From Lysinibacillus fusiformis (GTDB lineage Bacteria; Bacillota; Bacilli; Bacillales_A; Planococcaceae), in assembly GCF_007362955.1 (NCBI RefSeq), contig NZ_CP041696.1, positions 682,001-746,000 of the forward strand: 64,000 nt of DNA, in the 5' to 3' direction. Position 1 is the first letter of the stretch. Each line of letters begins with the position of its first letter. This document shows positions 34,148 through 44,280 of this stretch, in pieces. Below the pieces are notes generated by a model, which was not told where the DNA came from, did no database searches, and saw nothing but the letters and a program-made list of their open reading frames with translations. The position numbers and the translations under genes are program-made.

Positions 34148-34540
34148 ATGTTACCGTTACTTATTCGACTTGCTGTCATTGCGCTTATTATTTATGTATT
34201 TTATAAAGCGATTCGTTATATAACCGATCCTAAGCGAAAACTTGATGAAGCCTATGAAAAAGGCCAGTACTACTTTTATGATGACGTTAAAAATGTAAGG
34301 AAAAATTTCTTTATCTCTTTTAAGGGTGCGCTTTTTGAAGGCGAAAAATACTTAGGTACAACCGAAGATGCATTTGAGGTTGTCACAATTTTCGTTGGTG
34401 CTCGAGACGCTGCGACCCTGCAAGGATTTACTAAAAATGACTTCACGTACCTGCAACAGGAAATCCTAATGAATTATCCAAACGCAAAAATCAACTGGAA
34501 GCAACCCATTGAACAGCTTATGCGCGACACATCCTTATAA
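34148..34540 (+). CDS. ysdB: SigW-pathway protein YsdB
   Basis: Small membrane-anchored protein of 130 residues with one N-terminal transmembrane helix (about 5-25) and a cytosolic domain. B. subtilis YsdB modulates the stability of the RsiW anti-sigma factor and so the SigW envelope-stress response. The CDS starts behind CAAGGGGGA and a SigW-like promoter, and its terminator (stem ACACATCCT/AGGATGTGT, then six T) overlaps the stop codon. It runs opposite to its neighbours. Confidence 0.9.
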   Translation: MLPLLIRLAVIALIIYVFYKAIRYITDPKRKLDEAYEKGQYYFYDDVKNVRKNFFISFKGALFEGEKYLGTTEDAFEVVTIFVGARDAATLQGFTKNDFTYLQQEILMNYPNAKINWKQPIEQLMRDTSL

Positions 34541-34557
34541 TGAGGATGTGTTTTTTA
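34528..34557 (+). terminator. ysdB terminator
   Basis: ACACATCCT/AGGATGTGT stem with 6-nt loop and six T; it includes the ysdB stop codon. Confidence 0.88.
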
Positions 34558-34610
34558 TATCTATCGAGAGCTTTTGTGATATATCACCCATCTTTTTAAA
34601 TTTATCGATA

Positions 34611-34636
34611 AAAAAGGACGCTCCCTACAGAGAGCT
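34611..34636 (-). terminator. ysdA terminator
   Basis: On the minus strand GCTCTC-TGTA-GGGAGC, overlapping the ysdA stop, is followed by GTCC and a T-run. Confidence 0.65.
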
Positions 34637-34897
34637 CCCCCATAATTGCACGATGATAAAAATCTGAACAGCTGCAAGCAGCGGGAAGCCAAAAGCAAAA
34701 CTATTATGGCGTGTTTTGTGTCGGAATAAATACATACCTAGCACGCCTCCAACTGCACCACCAGCAATTGCTAAAGTAAACAATGTACGCTCAGCAATGC
34801 GCCATTCATGTTTTTTCGCTCGTGATTTATCCATGCCCATCATAATAAGCAGGACGACTGATACAATCGCCATATAGGCAAGTAATGCTTGTGCCAT
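34625..34897 (-). CDS. ysdA: DUF1294 membrane protein YsdA
   Basis: A 90-residue protein with three predicted helices and the DUF1294 signs MGMDKSRAK (about 21-29), RIAERTLFTLAIAGGAVGG (about 33-51) and FRHKTRH (about 58-64). The role of the family is unknown. Position between rplT and ysdB is as in B. subtilis. Confidence 0.9.
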   Translation of the reverse strand: MAQALLAYMAIVSVVLLIMMGMDKSRAKKHEWRIAERTLFTLAIAGGAVGGVLGMYLFRHKTRHNSFAFGFPLLAAVQIFIIVQLWGSSL

Positions 34898-34917
34898 TAA
34901 AATCTCCTTTTGGTGAC

Positions 34918-35329
34918 TTACCTAATATACCTTTGCAATACGTCGGCAATTTGTAGGATCACCTGTTTTTCTATTCTATTTATTTGTTGAAACTTAAAGG
35001 CAATGGATTCTGAGGTTTGATTGATAGCAGGGCCACTTTCTTTGTCTTTGCGAAAAGCTGTAATTTCCTCAGGGGCTTGTTCAAGTTCTTGAGAAATATT
35101 ACTGCGCTTAAAACGCCAACTCACCGTACTTGGCTCACGTATTTCATAAGTTGCTACCTTCGTACTGAATAGCCCCCAAATATTTTTCCGCTTGCTCAAA
35201 CGATGCTTGATTACGGAAAAATTGGATTGTTTCCTTCGCCCCGTCATATTACATATAGAGTCCAATAAATTCGCACTGCTCTATAATCGCTTCAAAAATA
35301 GGCGTTATTTGTAATTTTAGTTGAAGCAT
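34918..35329 (-). pseudogene. Broken gene of unknown function next to ysdA
   Basis: A good site (AAAGGAG) precedes ATG at 35329, which opens MLQLKLQITPIFEAIIEQCE and runs to TAA at codon 27. The same frame continues past that stop with YDGAKETIQFFRNQASFEQA and ends at a TGA. From there a second frame carries a coherent sequence (STVSWRFKRSNISQELEQAP ... VLQRYIR) to 34918. One in-frame stop plus one frameshift explain it as a decayed protein of about 135 residues. The longest intact frame (115 aa from 35265) mixes two of these frames and is not a real protein. No family is recognised. Confidence 0.6.
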
Positions 35330-35370
35330 AAAACTCCTTTTTATCTTTCTAGTTTTTTACTAGTGTAACA

Positions 35371-35404
35371 TAAAAAAGACTGATGGAAAAATCCATCAGT
35401 CTTT
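35371..35404. terminator. rplT operon terminator
   Basis: AAAGACTGATGGA/TCCATCAGTCTTT form a perfect 13-bp stem with an AAAA loop and A/T-runs at both sides. It is 118 bp from the present rplT stop but directly behind the duplicated rplT end at 35414, which suggests it was the original terminator. Confidence 0.9.
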
Positions 35405-35413
35405 ACTATACGC

Positions 35414-35923
<510 letters not shown>

Positions 35924-35940
35924 TTATTTTGTGTAGTCAA

Positions 35941-36141
35941 TCATTTCATGTAAACAAGTAATGATTTAATGCGTTTGAAGTCACCAGATGAAACTACGTT
36001 TGCTTTACGTAGGTGACGTTTTTGTTTCGTAGATTTGTTTGCAAATAAGTGGCTACCGTAAGCACGGTCATATTTTAATTTACCTGAACCCGTTCTTTTG
36101 AAACGTTTTGCAGCTCCACGGTGTGTTTTCATTTTTGGCAT
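35941..36141 (-). CDS. rpmI: 50S ribosomal protein L35
   Basis: Large-subunit protein of 66 residues, with [20 protein letters not shown] at the start and [14 protein letters not shown] in the second half. It is the middle gene of infC-rpmI-rplT, with short gaps to both neighbours and a clear AGGAGG site. Confidence 0.98.
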   Translation of the reverse strand: MPKMKTHRGAAKRFKRTGSGKLKYDRAYGSHLFANKSTKQKRHLRKANVVSSGDFKRIKSLLVYMK

Positions 36142-36172
36142 GTCGAATTCCTCCTAAACTGTTCGTCTAATA

Positions 36173-36688
36173 TTATTTCTCGTTCTTTGGTTGAAGAACT
36201 AAGAACATGCTTCGGCCTTCCATCTTCGGTTTTTGTTCAACCGTCGATACTTCAGCACAAGCTTCAGCAAAACGATCTAACACACGTTGACCAATCTCTT
36301 TGTGTGTAATCGCACGACCTTTGAAACGTAGGCTACATTTTACTTTATCGCCTTTTTCAAGGAATTTAATGGCATTACGTAGCTTCGTTTGGAAATCATG
36401 TTCATCGATAGTTGGGCTCAAACGAACCTCTTTCAATACGATGACTTTTTGATTTTTACGAATTTCACGGTCTTTCTTTTGCTGTTCAAACTTAAATTTA
36501 CCATAGTCCATGATACGAGCGACTGGCGGCTTGGCTTGAGGGGCCACAAGGACAAGATCCAAGTTTACACGAGCGGCGATTTCTAGCGCTTCATTACGTG
36601 TCTTTACACCAAGCTGGTCACCATTGTGATCGATTAATCGAAGTTCACGTGCGCGAATGCCTTCGTTTACATACATGTCTTTGCTAAT
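36173..36688 (-). CDS. infC: Translation initiation factor IF-3 with AUU start
   Basis: IF-3 binds the 30S subunit, keeps subunits apart and checks the start codon. The start is set at ATT (36686-36688), which gives [16 protein letters not shown] and lies six bases after a strong GGAGGTGG site. The ATG four codons later has no site of its own. AUU initiation is typical of infC and lets IF-3 limit its own translation. The N-domain (to about residue 75) and the C-domain ([18 protein letters not shown] and [13 protein letters not shown]) are complete; length is 171. Confidence 0.96.
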   Translation of the reverse strand: MSKDMYVNEGIRARELRLIDHNGDQLGVKTRNEALEIAARVNLDLVLVAPQAKPPVARIMDYGKFKFEQQKKDREIRKNQKVIVLKEVRLSPTIDEHDFQTKLRNAIKFLEKGDKVKCSLRFKGRAITHKEIGQRVLDRFAEACAEVSTVEQKPKMEGRSMFLVLQPKNEK

Positions 36689-36930
36689 AGTAATCCACCT
36701 CCAAGTAGTTGTCGCGAATACATGGTTTGGGCAAAGCCTTGCCCGGTTGAACGGTACATCCTCTCGTCATGTCCATAAAAAAAGGACGGACATTTTTGAA
36801 GATGTCCGCCCGCTATATGTGCATGCGTAAGTTTACGCAAAACAATTCAACGTGTCATACCTGTTCACAGCCTAAGCGTTGTATCAGGTGAGAAGCGGGC
36901 AGCCTCTACTTCAACCACAAACTTTGTATT
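36689..36930 (-). promoter_or_regulatory. L20-type leader of infC-rpmI-rplT with attenuator
   Basis: The 400-bp gap before infC is filled by a leader whose minus-strand sequence holds GCCCGCTTCTCACCTGATAC near 36880-36900 and a Rho-independent terminator (GGGCGGACAT/ATGTCCGTCC plus eight T, 36775-36813). Bacillus uses this arrangement to stop the operon when free L20 is in excess. A small hairpin GGGCAAAGCCTTGCCC follows before the ribosome site. The recognition is by content and position, not by a covariance search. Confidence 0.85.
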
Positions 36931-37049
36931 CATTAACCTTCATTATATTAGCATGTACTGAATAAGCTGTCAAATAAATTTTGCTCATTTACGATTAGCA
37001 TGGCCTAATAATTTATAATGTATACCTAAAAAATATTATTTTATTTACA

Positions 37050-37085
37050 AAAACCTCACTCACCGTCTAACGGGAGTAAGGTTTT
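37050..37085 (-). terminator. thrS terminator
   Basis: On the minus strand AACCTTACTC/GAGTGAGGTT with a CGT/ACG inner stem is followed by a T-run, 13 bp past the thrS stop. Confidence 0.85.
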
Positions 37086-37097
37086 CATCTACTTTTA

Positions 37098-39032
37098 TTA
37101 GAAGCGTGCGACTTCTGCTTTAATGTTTGCTAGGAAATCCTCAAAACTAATTGTTGCGGAATCTTTTGAGCCGTAGCGACGAACGTTTACGCCATTTGCC
37201 TCTACTTCTTTATCCCCAATCACAAGCATGTATGGGATTTTTTTCATTTGTGCTTCACGGATTTTATAGCCAAGTTTTTCTTCGCGATCATCCATTTCTA
37301 CACGTAAACCTGCAGCTGTTAATTGCTCTTCAATTTGTTTTGCATAATCAAAGTGTGCTTCATTTGATACAGGGATTACTTCTACTTGCACTGGCGCTAA
37401 CCAAGTCGGGAATGCCCCTTTGTATTCTTCGATTAAGAAGGCAACAAAACGTTCCATTGTTGATACAACACCACGGTGAATAACAACTGGACGATGTGGT
37501 TTACCATCTTCTCCAACGTAAGTTAAGTCAAAACGTTCAGGTAAAAGGAAATCCAGCTGAACTGTCGATAAAGTTTCTTCTTTACCAATAGCTGTTTTTA
37601 CTTGTACATCTAGTTTTGGACCGTAGAATGCTGCTTCACCCTCAGCCTCGAAATAATCTAAACCAAGCTCATCCATTGCTTCTTTTAACATGCTTTGTGC
37701 TTTTTCCCACATAGCATCGTCATCAAAGTATTTCTCAGTATCTGCTGGGTCACGATAAGATAAACGGAACGAGTAATCTTTTAAATCGAAGTCTTTATAA
37801 ACTTCTAGGATTAACTGAACCACTTTTTGGAACTCTACTTTAATTTGGTCTGGACGAACAAAGATATGCGCATCATTTAGCGTCATTCCGCGTACACGTT
37901 GTAGCCCTGATACAGCGCCTGACATTTCATAACGGTGCATTGTACCAAGCTCAGCAATACGTAATGGTAAATTACGATAAGAATGCATGCTGTTTTTATA
38001 CACCATCATATGGTGTGGGCAGTTCATTGGACGCATGATTAATGTTTCATTGTCCATTTCCATCGGTGGGAAAATTGAATCTTGATAATGATCCCAGTGG
38101 CCAGAAGTTTGATAAAGCTCTTTTGAACCAAGAACTGGTGTATAAACATGTTTATAACCAAGAGATAATTCTTTATCCACGATATAACGTTCGATAACAC
38201 GACGAATTGTTGCACCATTTGGTAACCAAAGTGGTAAACCTTGACCTACTTTTTGAGAAGTTGTGAATAACTCTAACTCTTTACCGATTTTACGATGGTC
38301 ACGTTCTTTTGCCTCTTCAAGCATTTGTAAGTGATGTTTTAGCTCTTCCTTTTTGAAGAATGCTGTACCGTAAATACGTTGAAGCATTTTGTTATCAGAG
38401 TTTCCTCTCCAGTAAGCACCGGCTAACGAGAGGAGTTTGAATTCACGTAGTTTACCAGTTGATGGTACGTGAATACCGCGGCAAAGGTCGAAAAACTCAC
38501 CTTGATAGTAAATAGATACTTGTTCGTCAGCTGGAATCGCTTCAAGCAATTCTAATTTATATTCATCGCCAACTTCTTCATAAATAGCTTGCGCGTCAGC
38601 ACGACTAACATTTTTGCGCTCAACTTCTAAGTTTTCAGCGATGATTTTTTTCATTTCTTTTTCAATGACTGGTAGATCCTCAGCAGTGATTGGCGTTGGT
38701 GCATCAATATCGTAGTAGAAACCACCTTCAATAACTGGTCCGATACCAAGCTTTACATCAGGAAATAGACGTTTAATGGCTTGGGCAGTTAAGTGAGCTG
38801 TTGAGTGACGAAGGATTTCTAGTGCTTCCTGGTCATCTTGCGTAATAATAGCAATTGTTGCATCCTCTTCGATTGGTGTTTTCAAGTCAAGTAATTCACC
38901 ATTTACTTTACCTGCAAATGCTTTTTTACGAAGTCCTGGGCTAATCGATGCTGCTACGTCGTCAGTCGATGTACCCTTTGCATATTCCTTTACAGCGCCA
39001 TCTGGAAACGTTAATTTAATCATGTCTGACAT
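37098..39032 (-). CDS. thrS: Threonine--tRNA ligase
   Basis: Class II synthetase charging tRNA-Thr. The 644 residues comprise a TGS domain (about 1-63), the editing domain with [16 protein letters not shown] (about 76-91), the catalytic core with [20 protein letters not shown] (about 337-356), motif 2 in [20 protein letters not shown] and motif 3 in [20 protein letters not shown], and a C-terminal anticodon-binding domain. Transcription is controlled by the T-box upstream. Confidence 0.98.
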   Translation of the reverse strand: MSDMIKLTFPDGAVKEYAKGTSTDDVAASISPGLRKKAFAGKVNGELLDLKTPIEEDATIAIITQDDQEALEILRHSTAHLTAQAIKRLFPDVKLGIGPVIEGGFYYDIDAPTPITAEDLPVIEKEMKKIIAENLEVERKNVSRADAQAIYEEVGDEYKLELLEAIPADEQVSIYYQGEFFDLCRGIHVPSTGKLREFKLLSLAGAYWRGNSDNKMLQRIYGTAFFKKEELKHHLQMLEEAKERDHRKIGKELELFTTSQKVGQGLPLWLPNGATIRRVIERYIVDKELSLGYKHVYTPVLGSKELYQTSGHWDHYQDSIFPPMEMDNETLIMRPMNCPHHMMVYKNSMHSYRNLPLRIAELGTMHRYEMSGAVSGLQRVRGMTLNDAHIFVRPDQIKVEFQKVVQLILEVYKDFDLKDYSFRLSYRDPADTEKYFDDDAMWEKAQSMLKEAMDELGLDYFEAEGEAAFYGPKLDVQVKTAIGKEETLSTVQLDFLLPERFDLTYVGEDGKPHRPVVIHRGVVSTMERFVAFLIEEYKGAFPTWLAPVQVEVIPVSNEAHFDYAKQIEEQLTAAGLRVEMDDREEKLGYKIREAQMKKIPYMLVIGDKEVEANGVNVRRYGSKDSATISFEDFLANIKAEVARF

Positions 39033-39104
39033 ATTTTTTGCACTCCTTATTGGTTTTTATTTTGATGCATAATGATGTGAGATTTGAGCGAACAATAAAC
39101 CGCA

Positions 39105-39345
39105 AAAAACAAAAAAGCCCCGTCCCTAATAAAAGGGACGAAGCGTATGCTCGTGGTTCCACCCTTCTTCCTTCCGACCATAACGTCAGACGAAGCTCAA
39201 GGCTAGCTAACGGGCTAGGGACCGGCGAAAGATGTGCCCTTTCGCTGCTCAGTAGGTAGTAAATAGTGTGTTTACACTAGGAAGCTTACAGCCGATGACT
39301 TCCCTCTCTTTAAGCTGATACACAAAATTCATGTCCTCATCATTG
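39105..39345 (-). promoter_or_regulatory. T-box riboswitch (Thr) of thrS
   Basis: On the minus strand the leader has the Stem I purine tract AGAGAGGGAAG, the T-box GGTGGAACCACG (around 39153-39166) and a terminator stem CGTCCCTTTTATTAGGGACGGGG plus T-run. An ACC triplet in CTACCTACTGAGC (complement of 39255-39257) fits a Thr specifier. The leader fills most of the gap between dnaI and thrS. Confidence 0.93.
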
Positions 39346-39408
39346 CATTTTGTTATTTAGTATATGTGACAGTATACGCTCGATTGTCGTAAATTGCAAC
39401 CATCAATA

Positions 39409-40308
39409 TTACTCGCGTCGATTTTTGCCACCCATTTGCACAGGCTCCGTAATGGCTTTAATGCGTTCCATTATTCGAGCTGCCTTGACCACTTCCAAGT
39501 CACCTTTTTGCGACTGTGCTAAATGGTGCTCTAATTCATCATAGTTAAAATTAGACGTAATGAAAGTCGGTAATTGTTCTGCCATTCGATAATGGAAAAT
39601 TGTTCCCAAAATTTCATCTCGTGTCCAAGCCGACATCGTTTCTGCCCCTAAATCATCCAACATTAATACAGGTGCCTTTTTGACATAGTCAATTTTCTCT
39701 TGCAATGTATTGTCACCAATTGCATTTTTCATCTCTCGTAAAAATTCAGGGACAAAAACAACAACAGATCTTATTTTAATCGTTGCAAGTTCATTGGCCA
39801 ATGCACCTAACACAAACGATTTTCCGACACCGAATTGCCCATATAAATAAAAGCCCTTTGTGGGCAATATCCCAGTTTCACGTGTACGTTGCACAAAGTC
39901 TGCTGCACGGTTTGCAATGTCCACACGCGAATAATCATCAATAAATAAATCAGTAATCGTCGCCTGTAAAACATCTTTTGGCATATGCATGCTGGCAATC
40001 AAATTAGTGATATCACGGCGATCATCCTCACGAACTTTTTGTTCACAACGGACATAATCAATTTCTACCGTATTCCGTACTACTCGCAATTTTGGAATAA
40101 AACCTTTTAGATAATTTGTACAGTGTGCCGTATGGTCGCACCCGCAACATTCCGTTGATTGATTTATAAATTCCTGGAGCTTAGGCAAATTACGTTCGAT
40201 TGCCTCATAGCTTAATTCCTCCGCATGCTCTGCTAAAAATTTTTGGACACGAGGGTGTTCTAAAATTTCTTTACGCATCGCTTCGTAACGCTCTTGAAAG
40301 GATGGCAT
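39409..40308 (-). CDS. dnaI: Primosomal protein DnaI (helicase loader)
   Basis: AAA+ ATPase that loads the replicative helicase DnaC at oriC and at restart sites with DnaB and DnaD. The 299 residues include an N-terminal helicase-interacting domain with zinc ligands (CCGCDHTAHC, about 98-110 in the minus-strand protein's first third) and an AAA+ domain with Walker A YGQFGVGKSF (about 161-170) and Walker B VLMLDDLGAE (about 212-221). It follows dnaB as in other bacilli. Confidence 0.95.
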   Translation of the reverse strand: MPSFQERYEAMRKEILEHPRVQKFLAEHAEELSYEAIERNLPKLQEFINQSTECCGCDHTAHCTNYLKGFIPKLRVVRNTVEIDYVRCEQKVREDDRRDITNLIASMHMPKDVLQATITDLFIDDYSRVDIANRAADFVQRTRETGILPTKGFYLYGQFGVGKSFVLGALANELATIKIRSVVVFVPEFLREMKNAIGDNTLQEKIDYVKKAPVLMLDDLGAETMSAWTRDEILGTIFHYRMAEQLPTFITSNFNYDELEHHLAQSQKGDLEVVKAARIMERIKAITEPVQMGGKNRRE

Positions 40309-40362
40309 TTTAATCGCTCGTTGTAATGGTCCGTTAATTGGTTCGATTGTTATTCACCTACC

Positions 40363-41730
40363 TTATTCCTGCTGGTTGCTTAACTTTTCTAATATTTTTT
40401 GACGTTCCTTTTCAAAATCTGTTGCTTCTACCACTGCTTCTGACGGACCCTCTACTTGCTTGTCTTTTCTCTTATAAAACCAATCCGGAACTTTTTCCTC
40501 ACGGCGATTCTTTGAATAGGTGTTCTTTTTCGCCGATGTCTGAGGCTTATTCTTCCACATTGTATATTTATCATGCTCCTGACGTGCAAGCTCCATTGCT
40601 TGCTTTGCCGTTTGAATATTTTTACGTACCCAATGGTCGGCAATCGTTTCTACATATTTTTTAGGTAGTTTCATGTCAGTCGTTAACATGACATATTCCA
40701 ATAGCGCATTGACCACCCCTACTGGCATACCATGTTGAACGATTAAGCTTTCAGCAAGTTGGACAGATGTTTGCAATGGCTCTTTCCCATTATTAATATC
40801 TCGTAACACTTGAACAGGTGCAGTCGATTCTAAATAATGCTGTAATTCTTGATCTTTCGTTTTTTGAATGGAATCCTCTACAGTAGCTGGCGCCTCATAA
40901 ACTCTAGCAAGTTTCGGCGGCTCTTTAGACACAGTCAGTTTATAAAAATCAGCTGCCGCTTTGCGCAATCGCTCTTGCGAGATGCCTAAATCATCATCGA
41001 GTGCTAAAATGACAACTTTTTGCATATCCAATGCAGTTAAGCGATATAAGAAAGCTAATTTCGCAATCGCTTCACGCACATCAAGCGTTAATAGACTCGA
41101 TGGCACTAGTTGCTCCGATAATCCGGCCTGTAGTAACTCAAAGTCAAATTGTTCAAAATAGAACGGATATACTTTTTGTGGCTTACTATTTTCTGTACCG
41201 ACCTGAAGCTCAGAAGGAATATTTGTACTGACTGGCTTAAATACATCAATAAAGGCACGTGAAACATCCTTAAATTCAGTGTCTCTTACAGGTCGAATAA
41301 ATCGTTGACGCAGTTTTCGATACGCTTGTTCTCCAATTTTACTGAACAAGAACATCGACAAAAGCGGATCCTTCATGAAGCTATCTGCATCAAGCGGACG
41401 CATAAGTTCATATAGAAAGCTACGTTGCTCAGTGTCTTCTTTTTTCCACGTTCGCAATAAGCCAATTGCCTCAAGTGCAATACGTGCCTCAAAAACTTTG
41501 CCAATGGGTAATCCCAGTACATTCATCAAATAATAATGCGTCATCTGCTGCCCGGGCATTTGCTCTGCTTCTGCCCATAACGTTAAATACAGACTGATTG
41601 GCTCTGCTCCAGTTAAAGGCTGATAAAACAATGTAACTAACTGACGTTCCTGTGTAGAAAGCGCATGAGGTAGACGAATGTCAAAAGTATCAGCTGGCTG
41701 TAACTCCTTATACAGATGAATCAACGTCAT
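40363..41730 (-). CDS. dnaB: Replication initiation and membrane-attachment protein DnaB
   Basis: Firmicute DnaB (not the helicase) acts with DnaD and DnaI to load the replicative helicase. The 455 residues have a winged-helix N-terminal domain (LSTQERQLVTLFYQPLTGAE at about 24-43) and DnaB_2/DDBH2-type C-terminal segments (YVETIADHWVRKNIQTAKQA, about 360-380). It lies between nrdR and dnaI in a conserved order. Confidence 0.93.
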   Translation of the reverse strand: MTLIHLYKELQPADTFDIRLPHALSTQERQLVTLFYQPLTGAEPISLYLTLWAEAEQMPGQQMTHYYLMNVLGLPIGKVFEARIALEAIGLLRTWKKEDTEQRSFLYELMRPLDADSFMKDPLLSMFLFSKIGEQAYRKLRQRFIRPVRDTEFKDVSRAFIDVFKPVSTNIPSELQVGTENSKPQKVYPFYFEQFDFELLQAGLSEQLVPSSLLTLDVREAIAKLAFLYRLTALDMQKVVILALDDDLGISQERLRKAAADFYKLTVSKEPPKLARVYEAPATVEDSIQKTKDQELQHYLESTAPVQVLRDINNGKEPLQTSVQLAESLIVQHGMPVGVVNALLEYVMLTTDMKLPKKYVETIADHWVRKNIQTAKQAMELARQEHDKYTMWKNKPQTSAKKNTYSKNRREEKVPDWFYKRKDKQVEGPSEAVVEATDFEKERQKILEKLSNQQE

Positions 41731-41748
41731 TCACCCTCTCTGTTTGCT

Positions 41749-42219
41749 TTATGATTTTTTTTCAGTTTGACGTTGAATAATTTCTTTAATTTCCTCAATA
41801 AAGACATTGATGTCCTTAAACTGACGGTAAACCGATGCAAAGCGCACATAGGCGACTTCATCAATTTTCGCTAAGCGGTCCATCACCATTTCTCCGACAT
41901 CCTCCGATCGTACTTCAGCATTACCTATACGACGCAAATCTTTTTCAATAGATAATACAAGCCCTTCAAGTACTTCAAGAGCGACAGGACGTTTTTCACA
42001 AGCACGAATAAGACCGCGTAATACCTTCTCGCGGCTAAACTCTTCCCGTGAACCTTCTTTCTTCACAACGACTAATGGTGTCTCTTCAATTTTTTCAAAC
42101 GTTGTAAAGCGGAAGCCACATGACTCACATTCACGACGTCTACGAATTTCTTTATTATCATCTACAGGCCTCGAATCCACTACACGTGTTCCGTTAAATT
42201 GGCAAGATGGACATCTCAT
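41749..42219 (-). CDS. nrdR: Transcriptional repressor NrdR
   Basis: Zinc-ribbon/ATP-cone repressor of ribonucleotide reductase genes. From ATG at 42219 it has 156 residues: [17 protein letters not shown] and [14 protein letters not shown] form the zinc ribbon, then the ATP-cone from about 48 ([20 protein letters not shown]). The frame is open 44 codons further upstream, but AGGAGAA precedes this ATG and the longer form would run back through the gapB terminator at 42332-42370. B. subtilis has speD between gapB and nrdR; it is absent here. Confidence 0.96.
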   Translation of the reverse strand: MRCPSCQFNGTRVVDSRPVDDNKEIRRRRECESCGFRFTTFEKIEETPLVVVKKEGSREEFSREKVLRGLIRACEKRPVALEVLEGLVLSIEKDLRRIGNAEVRSEDVGEMVMDRLAKIDEVAYVRFASVYRQFKDINVFIEEIKEIIQRQTEKKS

Positions 42220-42331
42220 ATATTTATTCTCCTGATTCCACAACAATTTAATATTTCTATTATAACAAATTTCCCGCTTGTAAAAAATCACTTTCGTTTT
42301 TTCTGGCAAGATGTAGTATATTTGTCCAATA

Positions 42332-42370
42332 AAAAAGCACATCGAAACCACTAGGATTTCGATGTGTTCT
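42332..42370 (-). terminator. gapB terminator
   Basis: On the minus strand CACATCGAAA/TTTCGATGTG forms a 10-bp stem, followed by GC and six T. Confidence 0.9.
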
Positions 42371-42436
42371 TTAAAAAGTTACTGGTATAAGTCCCATTAT
42401 TCCTCGTACTTGAAGAGGAACTTTTATGGAATTAAA

Positions 42437-43459
42437 TTATGCGTTAACTGTTTCTAGTGCTTTAGAAACTTTTTTCATAAGATCTACAACACGTGCTGAG
42501 TAACCCCACTCGTTGTCATACCAAGCAAGTACTTTCACTTTACGGTTACCCATTACCATTGTAGAAAGACCATCTACTGTTGAAGAATAAGTTGTTGTAT
42601 TGTAATCGATCGATACAAGTGGCTCAATCGAGAAGTTTAAAATGCCTTTCATTGGACCCTCAGTAGCTGCGTTCACAAATGCAGCATTCACAGATTCTAC
42701 TGTTACGTCAGTGTTTAAATCTACAACAAGGTCAACTAAAGATACGTTTGGTGTTGGAACACGAAGTGCCATACCGTGAATTTTACCATCCAATTCTGGT
42801 AACACTAATCTCAATGCTTTTGCAGCACCTGTTGATGTCGGAATGATTGATTGTGCGCAACCACGTGCACGACGTAAATCTTTATGTGGATTATCTAGGT
42901 TCTTTTGGTCATTTGTATAAGCGTGAACTGTTGTCATTAAACCGCTTTCGATACCAAATGTGTCATTCAATACTTTTGCAACTGGTGCTAAGCAGTTTGT
43001 TGTACAAGAAGCGTTGGAAATAACGTCATGTTTTTCAACATCAAGTTTATCATCGTTGACACCTAAAACAATTGTAATATCTTCATTTTTACCTGGTGCT
43101 GTTAAGATAACTTTTTTCGCGCCCGCTTCTAAGTGCATTGCTGCTTTCTCACGTTCATTGAATTTACCAGTTGCTTCAATTACGATATCCACACCCATTT
43201 TCGCCCATGGTAATTGTAATGGATCACGTTCGCTAATAATTTGCACGCGTTTACCATTTACAAGTAAAGCATCGCCTGCAGGTTCAATCGTACCTTGGAA
43301 TGTGCCATGATTTGTGTCATACTTAATCAAATGTGCTAACGTTTCAGCTGGGTAGCTTGCATTGATTGCAACGATATTTAAATCATCTTGTACGATCGCT
43401 TGGCGAAAAACCATACGTCCAATACGTCCGAAACCATTAATAGCAATTGATACTGTCAT
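42437..43459 (-). CDS. gapB: Glyceraldehyde-3-phosphate dehydrogenase (GapB type)
   Basis: Gluconeogenic, NADP-preferring GAPDH by gene context. The 340 residues have the Rossmann start INGFGRIGRMVFR (about 7-19), the catalytic Cys in SNASCTTNCLAPVAKVL (about 151-167), and the C-terminal WYDNEWGYSARVVDL. Position next to coaE, mutM and polA matches B. subtilis gapB rather than the glycolytic gapA locus, so the cofactor and direction are inferred from context. Confidence 0.93.
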   Translation of the reverse strand: MTVSIAINGFGRIGRMVFRQAIVQDDLNIVAINASYPAETLAHLIKYDTNHGTFQGTIEPAGDALLVNGKRVQIISERDPLQLPWAKMGVDIVIEATGKFNEREKAAMHLEAGAKKVILTAPGKNEDITIVLGVNDDKLDVEKHDVISNASCTTNCLAPVAKVLNDTFGIESGLMTTVHAYTNDQKNLDNPHKDLRRARGCAQSIIPTSTGAAKALRLVLPELDGKIHGMALRVPTPNVSLVDLVVDLNTDVTVESVNAAFVNAATEGPMKGILNFSIEPLVSIDYNTTTYSSTVDGLSTMVMGNRKVKVLAWYDNEWGYSARVVDLMKKVSKALETVNA

Positions 43460-43632
43460 TTATAAAATCCTCCTGTGAGTACGTACTCATATTAATTATA
43501 CTTTATGCTGATTAGTATAACACAATTTTAAAAAAGATGAACATTATATACTCATAATAAAAAAGTTCTTATTTTCTGAAAAATAAAATGACCATAAGTT
43601 GTTTTAATTTTTCTTATTATGGCGCATGCACA

Positions 43633-43672
43633 CAAAAAAATGCGTAGCGATATGTTCTCGCTACGCACTCCT
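43633..43672 (-). terminator. coaE terminator
   Basis: On the minus strand TGCGTAGCGA/TCGCTACGCA forms a 10-bp stem followed by seven T. Confidence 0.9.
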
Positions 43673-43673
43673 T

Positions 43674-44267
43674 TTAAAGAACTCCCCAATGATGAAGGAT
43701 TTTCTTTAGTTGCACTTCAGTTTGATCTATATTTTCATTATTGTAAATCACCGCATGAGCACCCTTTTCCTTAACGGACAATGGCAACTGGGAATGAATG
43801 CGGGCTAGCGCATCCTCCTTCGATAAATGATTACGCTCCATTAAGCGACGGAGTTGTACATCTTCTCTGACTGATACCACGATAATACGCTCTACGAAAT
43901 GCTGTAATTTACTTTCAAATAACAGCGGAATATCCATAACAATATGCTTTTGACCCGCTTCTACAAAAGTTTCGCGTTGACGAAGCATTTCCTCCCGAAT
44001 AGCAGGATGCATAATATCATTTAATATCTTGCGCTTCGCAGGCTCGTGGAATATGATATCACCAAGTTTTGTGCGGTCTAGACTTCCATCTTCAAGTAAT
44101 ATTTCTTCACCAAAGTTTTCAGCAATTAATGTTAACGTCTTTGTACCTGGTTCTACGACATCACGTGCCACGATATCTGCATCGACAATTGGTAAACCGA
44201 GCGCCGTCATCATTTTCGCTACTGTACTTTTTCCGCTCGCAATACTTCCTGTTAGTCCGATAATCAT
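43674..44267 (-). CDS. coaE: Dephospho-CoA kinase
   Basis: Last step of coenzyme A synthesis: phosphorylates the 3' hydroxyl of dephospho-CoA. The 197 residues carry the P-loop GLTGSIASGKST (about 4-15), DADIVARDVVEPG and the lid region RRLMERNHLSKEDALAR. It follows mutM with a 13-bp gap in the polA-mutM-coaE run. Confidence 0.96.
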   Translation of the reverse strand: MIIGLTGSIASGKSTVAKMMTALGLPIVDADIVARDVVEPGTKTLTLIAENFGEEILLEDGSLDRTKLGDIIFHEPAKRKILNDIMHPAIREEMLRQRETFVEAGQKHIVMDIPLLFESKLQHFVERIIVVSVREDVQLRRLMERNHLSKEDALARIHSQLPLSVKEKGAHAVIYNNENIDQTEVQLKKILHHWGVL

Positions 44268-44280
44268 AGTAAATTCCCCT

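Noticed and set aside
42220-42351. 44-residue N-terminal extension of NrdR
   Set aside because: It has no ribosome site, reads through the gapB terminator, and NrdR proteins start at the zinc ribbon.
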